The position numbers were made by a program, and so were the translations under genes. Below are positions 58,952 through 64,000 of a DNA stretch of 64,000 bases, one piece after another. The notes under the pieces are model-generated. The model ran no database searches and was not told where the DNA came from. It saw nothing but the letters and a program-made list of their open reading frames with translations. Within the stretch, counting starts at the first letter, position 1. Every line of letters starts with the position of its first letter. Origin of the DNA: an uncultured Lentisphaeria bacterium (GTDB taxonomy: Bacteria > Verrucomicrobiota > Lentisphaeria > Victivallales > UBA1829); contig CAJKAR010000019.1 of NCBI GenBank assembly GCA_905197955.1, forward strand, positions 18,766-82,765, read 5' to 3'.

Positions 58952-59743
58952 TCAGCGCTTGATTACATAATAGAAATCCGCAGCTTTTCCGTTGTAGCCG
59001 CCCGGCTTTTTTCCTGCGACAAAAAAACTCCGTCTGTTCGAAGTGGCATGCATATCCAGCCATAGCGTGTTCAAACCGTTATTGTGAATATTGCTGATGA
59101 CAATTTCAGGTCCACCAATACTCTCCCGTTTGAATGGCGTAATGACATATGCATGAAGGCTCTCATTATTCGTCCAGTAGTTCATAGCATCCTGAAACAG
59201 AATCGTTTCGCTGATCTGTTTCATACTGCTGACCGGAACCGCCTTGGAACCGGTACTTTTGATCGTTCCGGTTGCATTGTCAATCATATATGCAACTCCG
59301 CTGATGTAGTGAAGAGAGGCATTGATTCCGATACCTCCGTCATAATTTTTTTCTGAAAACGTGTGTCCAAAACTCTTCCAGGACGGACAACGGAATATTC
59401 CCTGATCAATTCCTGTAAAGCCATGTTTCAAATATTTGGCTCTTTTCTGAATATACGGATCCAGAAGGACCTTCCATTCATAAGGCGGATGATTATCAAA
59501 ACTTTCCTGTACAAAAGGAACCCAGTCCTGAAAATCATGCATATATTGCGCCACTGCCATTCCCAAAGATTTCTGATTGGAAAGGCAATGCACGGAAAGC
59601 CCCTTTTCCCGTGCACTGTTCAATGCAGGAAGCAATAAGGATGCTAGAATTGCAATAATCATAATTACAACTAAAAGTTCTATTAATGTAAAATTTCTTT
59701 TTCTCCTGTATAAAGGAAATAACTTCCCGGAATATTTTGTCAT
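58952..59743 (-). CDS. Pseudopilin of the LacI-GH5 locus
   Basis: 263 aa. The basic leader KYSGKLFPLYRRKRN precedes [20 protein letters not shown] and [11 protein letters not shown], the same cleavage and stem motif as the paralogues at 4.2 and 25.9 kb. The C-terminal motif is degenerate: NIHNNGLNTLWLDMHA, with D-M in place of D-G. AAAGGAGAG lies 10 bases before the ATG. A half-conserved copy of the LacI operator (59785-59798) lies 42-55 bp upstream, linking its control to the neighbouring regulator. Confidence 0.88.
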   Translation of the reverse strand: MTKYSGKLFPLYRRKRNFTLIELLVVIMIIAILASLLLPALNSAREKGLSVHCLSNQKSLGMAVAQYMHDFQDWVPFVQESFDNHPPYEWKVLLDPYIQKRAKYLKHGFTGIDQGIFRCPSWKSFGHTFSEKNYDGGIGINASLHYISGVAYMIDNATGTIKSTGSKAVPVSSMKQISETILFQDAMNYWTNNESLHAYVITPFKRESIGGPEIVISNIHNNGLNTLWLDMHATSNRRSFFVAGKKPGGYNGKAADFYYVIKR

Positions 59744-59782
59744 GGATGGAACTCTCCTTTCTTTGATACGGTTGTTCTATTT

Positions 59783-59798
59783 ACTGCAACGTTATAAT
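59783..59798. promoter_or_regulatory. Second, imperfect LacI-type operator upstream of the pseudopilin gene
   Basis: ACTGCAACGTTATAAT matches the perfect palindrome at 60957-60972 in 13 of 16 positions: the whole right half (GTTATAAT) is identical and 5 of 8 left-half positions agree. Located about 40 bp before the pseudopilin start codon. Confidence 0.6.
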
Positions 59799-59881
59799 TA
59801 TTGATTCGTTCATCTTTTTTCAGAAGAACGACGATATTCATTCAATCTGTCGTTTTTTCATAAAAGGGAAAATCACTTGCC

Positions 59882-60931
59882 TCAACTTCTGCTTTCAGCG
59901 CCTGTTTTCTTTGTTTTACCATGGTTCCGAGGGAGAGCCACGGATTCGCCCGGATGAATAGTCGGTATTACCGTCTGAATCAGCGGTTTGCTCTTGGGCC
60001 GGGAAAGATAGTCATAAACCAGGGATGCCGCTTTTTCTCCCAGTTCAAAGAAATGCTGGTCCATGCTGACCAGTCTGGGAGACATGGAATCACAGAAACG
60101 CAGAGCCCCGTATCCCATCACGGAAAGATCTTCCGGAATGACCAGTCCGATTCTCTGAGCTTTCATCATCAATTCAAGAGCGATAAAATCCGAAGAACAG
60201 CACACCGCACTCGGCATTGATTCCGGACTATCCTTGATTTTCTTCAAATAGTCCCCCATCAAATCCGGCAAATCAATGTTCCACTCCGGAATGATCTTGC
60301 AGCGATGCTTTGTCATTCCTTTGCAGAATCCCTGATAACGCAGCCGGGCGAATTCCCATTGCTCTGTGGGATGGGAGAAAAAACCGATTCTGCGATGTCC
60401 CATCGCATACAAATGATCCACCATCTTGACCATCCCTTCGACAGAGTCAGAAACAACCGCCGCCTGTACAGCCCTTTCCGGAATCCGATCCACACAGGCG
60501 ACCGGAATGCCGAGGGCGTTCGCCTGTTCCAGAAAATAATTGCACTCCGCCAGAGCCGCATGAATGATGATTGCTTCCGGGCGCATTCCAAGGACTTCAT
60601 AATAAAGACGATGACTTTCTTCCGGATCCTGCATGACCTCATAAAATTTGCAGTAAAAGCCAAGCTGCTGAGCCTGGTGCACAACTCCGGAAAAAATTTG
60701 CATGATATAATCGTTGTGTTCAGGAGCCAGAAATGAGAAAATCCGGGTTTTACCGCTCTGCATCTGAGAAGCCAGAAGATTACGGCAATAGCCAAGTTTT
60801 TTGGCACTCTCCATAACCTTTTTCTGGGTGGCGGCGGAGACTTTCAGCTGATCGGAACGTCTTCCCAGCACAATGGATACGGTCGATACGCTGACATTAG
60901 CATCTTCCGCAATTTTTTTGATCGTAACCAT
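59882..60931 (-). CDS. LacI-family transcriptional regulator
   Basis: 349 aa. The N-terminal HTH and hinge (IKKIAEDANVSVSTVSIVLGRR, then LLASQMQSGKTRIFSFLAP) are followed by a PBP1 ligand domain (AVQAAVVSDSVEGMVKMVDHLYAMGHRRIGFFSH, AVCCSSDFIALELMMKA, VIPEDLSVMGYG). The recognition helix SVSTVSIVL is standard. A consensus promoter overlaps a 16-bp palindrome directly upstream, indicating autorepression. A related site before the pseudopilin suggests it also controls that gene and perhaps GH5. The inducer is presumably a sugar from GH5 action. Confidence 0.93.
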   Translation of the reverse strand: MVTIKKIAEDANVSVSTVSIVLGRRSDQLKVSAATQKKVMESAKKLGYCRNLLASQMQSGKTRIFSFLAPEHNDYIMQIFSGVVHQAQQLGFYCKFYEVMQDPEESHRLYYEVLGMRPEAIIIHAALAECNYFLEQANALGIPVACVDRIPERAVQAAVVSDSVEGMVKMVDHLYAMGHRRIGFFSHPTEQWEFARLRYQGFCKGMTKHRCKIIPEWNIDLPDLMGDYLKKIKDSPESMPSAVCCSSDFIALELMMKAQRIGLVIPEDLSVMGYGALRFCDSMSPRLVSMDQHFFELGEKAASLVYDYLSRPKSKPLIQTVIPTIHPGESVALPRNHGKTKKTGAESRS

Positions 60932-60956
60932 TTATTTTCTGGATTCCTCATGGTTT

Positions 60957-60972
60957 ATTATAACGTTATAAT
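60957..60972. promoter_or_regulatory. Perfect LacI-type operator palindrome
   Basis: ATTATAACGTTATAAT, a perfect 16-bp palindrome with the central CG typical of LacI-family sites. It overlaps the -10 box of the LacI gene by two bases. Confidence 0.8.
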
Positions 60973-60999
60973 TATATCATAAAACAGTGATTTTGTCAA
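60971..60999 (-). promoter_or_regulatory. Consensus promoter of the LacI regulator
   Basis: Minus strand TTGACA (60994-60999), 17-bp spacer, TATAAT (60971-60976): a perfect consensus, with the operator directly downstream. Confidence 0.88.
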
Positions 61000-61069
61000 G
61001 ATGAGAAAGGAAAAAAGATGTTTGCTGATGCATTTGTTGATCGAGGTTTATGTATTTTATGGGGAGATT

Positions 61070-61141
61070 TCGCCCTTGCGGGCGACCAGCTTATTCAGCT
61101 GGACCGAAGCAGGTCACGGACCTGCACCGAGCCTACGGCTC
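61070..61141. repeat. Array of four adjacent DNA hairpins (locus B)
   Basis: 1) TCGCCC/GGGCGA 61070-61085, 4-nt loop. 2) CCAGCT/AGCTGG 61086-61102, 5-nt loop, no gap to the first. 3) GCAGGTC/GACCTGC 61109-61125, 3-nt loop. 4) GAGCC/GGCTC 61129-61141, 3-nt loop. Stems 3 and 4 are each preceded by ACCGA (61103-61107 and 61126-61130; the second overlaps the stem 4 arm). No T-tracts. Similar construction to array A at 34.03 kb but different stem sequences. It lies about 110 bp beyond the DUF2075 stop and 70 bp beyond the LacI promoter. Confidence 0.75.
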
Positions 61142-61250
61142 CTATCTGTCCTGCGAGCGGATCCGGATCGAGGTTATGGATAAGGGAAATCTATCTATAA
61201 AAAATATTCTATCTTTCTCGACTATGAAAACTAAAATTCCGTAAAGATCA

Positions 61251-63293
61251 TCAAATTTCTTCAAGACCGATCTGCTTGAAGTAGTTGTAGGTACCATCAT
61301 AAAATTCGGGCAGCCGGGTCGCATCATCGGGATTGCCTTCCGGTACGCAAATTACCATACCTTGACGGGCACGAGTCAGCAGAACTCGATAGGCATTGAT
61401 CTGATAAGTTTTCTTATCTGCAGAACGAATATTCTGCCATTGATTTCCCTTCAACGTAAAGTTTTGCCATTCCCTTCCATTCCTGCGCAAATCGCCGTCC
61501 CAAACGAGACAGGTCCAATCCAATTCCAACCCTTGCACATCAAATTCAGAAGCGGCATCCTCCAGAAACAACGAAGACCTTATATCGGTAATATCATCCA
61601 GAAACCAGTGTTTGATATTCGGTTTGCTACGAACATCAATCGCCAACGGCCGCAAGCGCTGGGCTTGAGATGAAACAACCAAACCATAACGTTCAGACCC
61701 TCGTTTCTGTTTTCGTAACCACTCTTTAGCAGCATCCAGATTTCGTGTTATAACAACAGGATACTTATTCTTTAATGTTTCCAATAACGCTTGAGCTTGG
61801 CTGATATTTCCTTCCAGCAGATGATGCACAAAATTGGAAAGCTGTTCCGCTCGAAAGGAACGCATGGAAACCGCTAAATGCAAACTTGTACAGCGTTGCA
61901 CATGATTATTGGCCTGCAATAAATTTTCCAGCTCGCCCTCCGCATATTCTTTTTCAGTCAACTGGTCGGAAATAAAAACATTCCAATCCGGGAAGTTGGC
62001 ATTGACAGCCCGCAGCCATTCACCGATTCCAGCTTCTCCGGTGTTGATTTCCTGTCCGCCACCAACCAGACAGACCACGACAGCCCAGTCTTCCCGCAGA
62101 TTCAAAGACCAGATCAAAAATTCCGGTTCCGACATAGGGAAATCGGCAATCCCCTTTTTGCGATTGAGCCAATTTGCCAAGTGTGATTTAGTCCATGCAC
62201 GCTGAGCCTCATCAAAAATTGCCACATGCTCGACTTCTGAATAACCATCTTTTTTATGTTTATCAACCTTAGCCGGATCGATTTCCAAAACGCCATTCAC
62301 AATAGGCCTTTTGAGTTTGCTTAATGTGGTATCTCGATAGTGGTGAACAATCTGGATAAAAGATCGGACATTGCGTCGAGCCACCGTCAGATTATAACGA
62401 ACACCGGGACAGCGTTCCTCTTCCTGCCGTTTTTTATCTCGTGCCAGAGCTTCACTCAAAACCGACACCAACGGTTGATTCCCTGAAAGATAAACCGCCA
62501 GATCTTTTTTCTCAAACTGACGGACAGCAATATTCAAACCCACCAACGTTTTCCCCGCACCAGGAACCCCTGTAATAAAACAGATGGATTTTTCGTGATT
62601 GGTTCGAGAATGCTCAATCACATTCATGACAAAATCACTGGTCCGCTGCAAGTTCTCGCCGGAGGCTTCCGTTTTAGTAATGTCGGCAACCGAGTGGTTC
62701 AGATAGAGAGAACTTGCCGCTTGAATAATCGTTGGTGTCGGCATATAGCGGCTCAAGCCCCAACGACTCAAATCTATTTTTTGAGCATTCTCCGCAAGCA
62801 ATGTGGCAATCATTTGCGACAAACTTTCCGCATTGGCAAGGATCGGCTCAAAAACATGATCGTCATATTGCGAAACTTTTTTGCTATCCGAAACTCGATC
62901 AGCATCTGTTGCCACCAAAATGGGCACGATCGTTAAGTCCCGACTGGCTTCATGAAAATTTTTCAAATCAAGAGCGTAGTCCCAAACCTGCTCCAGATCC
63001 TGACGGGAATATTCCTCTGCCCCGACTTTAAATTCTAAAACAAACACAATTCCATGCAGCAGCAAAACGACATCTATACGCTTGCCCACCCGAGGAATCG
63101 AATATTCAAAGATAACCTGTCCGGAGCTTTCCTTCTGCAAAAGATTTTTCAGACAACGAATTTCATAAAGCCAGGCATTTCTCTGTAAATCTATCAGGTT
63201 GAAGGGATTATTTCTCGCCAGCGTCCCAAGAATCGTATCTTCAGAATCTGCCAGAAAGCCGGCCACATTATTTTGATAAAAAAAACGTTCCAT
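61251..63293 (-). CDS. DUF2075 helicase-type ATPase with N-terminal PD-(D/E)XK nuclease-like domain
   Basis: 680 aa. Residues 55-150 carry a restriction-endonuclease-like pattern: RIDVVLLLHGIVFVLEFKVG with D74, E87, K89. Residues about 230-680 match DUF2075: Walker A ITGVPGAGKTLVGLNIA (about 238-254), Walker B VAIFDEAQRAW, a sensor-type VCLVGGGQEINTG, SMRSFRAEQLSNFVH, and a C-terminal SF1-like YRVLLTRARQGMVICVPEG. Likely a nucleic-acid-directed ATPase/nuclease; such proteins occur in defence-rich regions. Its ATG overlaps the stop of the upstream DUF4357 gene by one base (TAATG). Codon use is more AT-rich than in neighbouring genes, suggesting horizontal acquisition. Confidence 0.82.
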   Translation of the reverse strand: MERFFYQNNVAGFLADSEDTILGTLARNNPFNLIDLQRNAWLYEIRCLKNLLQKESSGQVIFEYSIPRVGKRIDVVLLLHGIVFVLEFKVGAEEYSRQDLEQVWDYALDLKNFHEASRDLTIVPILVATDADRVSDSKKVSQYDDHVFEPILANAESLSQMIATLLAENAQKIDLSRWGLSRYMPTPTIIQAASSLYLNHSVADITKTEASGENLQRTSDFVMNVIEHSRTNHEKSICFITGVPGAGKTLVGLNIAVRQFEKKDLAVYLSGNQPLVSVLSEALARDKKRQEEERCPGVRYNLTVARRNVRSFIQIVHHYRDTTLSKLKRPIVNGVLEIDPAKVDKHKKDGYSEVEHVAIFDEAQRAWTKSHLANWLNRKKGIADFPMSEPEFLIWSLNLREDWAVVVCLVGGGQEINTGEAGIGEWLRAVNANFPDWNVFISDQLTEKEYAEGELENLLQANNHVQRCTSLHLAVSMRSFRAEQLSNFVHHLLEGNISQAQALLETLKNKYPVVITRNLDAAKEWLRKQKRGSERYGLVVSSQAQRLRPLAIDVRSKPNIKHWFLDDITDIRSSLFLEDAASEFDVQGLELDWTCLVWDGDLRRNGREWQNFTLKGNQWQNIRSADKKTYQINAYRVLLTRARQGMVICVPEGNPDDATRLPEFYDGTYNYFKQIGLEEI

Positions 63294-63901
63294 TAGATTT
63301 CAGAATCAAGTTCTTTCAGTGTTTTTTCAGATTCATTTTTCCAAGCAGTTCGACCATTTTCCGAACCGAAAATACAAAAACCGGCTGCAGCAGAAGGGCT
63401 ATTGAATACGATATCTTCCATCAAAATAGAATCTTTTGAAATCCTGGCTGCATACTCTTCTCGTAATTTTTTTAACCACTCAGGACAACTTGGAGTCGGC
63501 TTGGAATTCAGTTTACTACCTTTGAAAACAACAAATCCTTCGCTTGTCAACACTCCTTCTGCTTCTGCTCCTCGCCTCTTCAGGAAAAATCCTGGCATAC
63601 GTTTTTTATTCTTCTCATCAATCAGTTCATCCAAAGGGATAAATACCTTATGCCCCAAAATTCCCATAATAATTTTCGCATAAGCAATAAATTCTTCCAG
63701 TTCACTTTCTTTTTCCTCGGTAATATTTCCGGGATTGGGATCATTCCCATTTTTGACGATATAACGTTTTGCTGATGATGCCAATTTCGTAAATTGATTT
63801 TCCAAGTAACTGATTTCAGTTGGACCGAAAGAATTATTCGTTGTTGTAATTGCAACAGCCTCTGTCCAGTAATCTTTTTCCGGGTTACGGGCATGCTCCA
63901 A
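63293..63901 (-). pseudogene. GIY-YIG nuclease-family protein with DUF4357, N-terminus missing
   Basis: 202 readable codons from a TTG. The text HARNPEKDYWTEAVAITTT, FGPTEISYLENQFTKLA and RYIVKNGNDPNPGNITEEKE is that of the middle of GIY-YIG proteins, just after the nuclease core. KRRGAEAEGVLTSEGFVVFKGSKL through SPSAAAGFCIFGSENGRTAWKN is the C-terminal DUF4357 domain. In frame upstream only RHDLGRL remains before TGA at 63923-63925, so the catalytic GIY and YIG motifs are absent. The break looks like an insertion junction. A shortened protein could still be made and is translationally coupled to the DUF2075 gene. Confidence 0.65.
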
Positions 63902-63914
63902 GAGACGTCCTAGA

Positions 63915-64000
63915 TCGTGTCGTCAATAGTTAAAAGACCCAAGCCGCAATACACCTGATTTGTACTGCAGCAAGAAACGAAGCGGTGTTTTTAGCATATC
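63915..64000 (-). mobile_element. Possible 3' end of an inserted element (tentative)
   Basis: From the window edge to 63923 the same reading frame encodes a different, basic and hydrophobic 25-residue tail (MLKTPLRFLLQYKSGVLRLG, then SFNY and stop) that does not belong to a GIY-YIG domain. Short C-terminal tails of this kind and the abrupt end of homology fit an insertion sequence whose transposase stop lies in or near the terminal repeat. The other end is outside the window, so inverted repeats and target duplication cannot be checked. Confidence 0.35.

Noticed and set aside
61001..61244. Three overlapping 60-64 codon frames through the 61 kb hairpin array
   Set aside because: Open only because the hairpin stems lack stops; starts have no ribosome binding site.
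1..64000. CRISPR array, prophage, rRNA operon
   Set aside because: No regularly spaced repeats of 24-40 bp beyond the single two-copy 39-bp tandem, no phage structural genes, no rRNA sequence seen.

Overview
The window is bacterial chromosome of moderate GC with tightly packed genes on both strands. It most likely comes from a Lentisphaerae/Victivallales-type organism of the PVC group. The pointers are three H-X9-DG type 'prepilin N-terminal cleavage' proteins, each beside a different gene set; LacI and GntR/LacI-hybrid sugar regulators; LamG/GH2, GH1 and GH5 glycosidases; and a hexuronate catabolic operon. The taxonomic call is inference from family content; no rRNA lies in the window.

Layout. 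0-2.7 kb: pgpH (c-di-AMP phosphodiesterase) and ybeY. 3.1-11.2 kb: a carbohydrate locus with a GntR/LacI-type regulator behind a consensus promoter and three 10-bp-spaced repeats, a pseudopilin, a stand-alone LamG protein and a 1779-aa LamG/GH2-like enzyme. 11.4-16.2 kb: galE, a DnaQ-like exonuclease, pdxB, a small secreted helical protein and a D-aminoacylase-like amidohydrolase. 16.2-21.2 kb: tRNA-Gly and tRNA-Tyr, a CorC/HlyC protein, DUF502, a WaaP/Kdo-kinase-like protein, a two-TM protein and a YgjP-type metallopeptidase. 21.4-25.7 kb: oxidoreductase-uxaB-uxaA behind a palindromic operator.

25.8-32.3 kb is the most interesting block. A pseudopilin is followed 16 nt later by DUF2162, a MotA/TolQ/ExbB channel, DUF2149 and a 1281-aa exported, membrane-tethered CobN/chelatase-like protein, all overlapping or abutting. 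It resembles the HmuTUV+HmuS (heme dechelatase) module of Bacteroidetes, but no TonB receptor or HmuY is next to it. 32.3-37 kb: a TIGR04076 protein, MarC, an XRE-cupin regulator, a string of DNA hairpins, an ArsB/NhaD-type transporter and an EIIA-CBS regulatory protein. 37-41 kb: trpS and a long (type 2) ileS. 41-47 kb: a ketopantoate-reductase-like protein, GH1, hypothetical membrane proteins and yifB/comM. 47-53 kb (minus strand): gpmI, a 5'-3' exonuclease, rlmI-like, pyrF, tyrA; then tRNA-Ala. 53.5-57 kb: a short UvrA paralogue and a membrane protein. 57-61 kb: a LacI regulator, pseudopilin and GH5 with a shared AT-rich operator.

61-64 kb looks acquired: it is visibly AT-richer. It holds a second hairpin string, a PD-(D/E)XK-DUF2075 helicase-type protein and a GIY-YIG/DUF4357 protein that has lost its N-terminus at what looks like a mobile-element junction. 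Two regulator-pseudopilin-glycosidase loci, plus uronate catabolism and galE, suggest a polysaccharide degrader. No CRISPR array, prophage or rRNA was seen.
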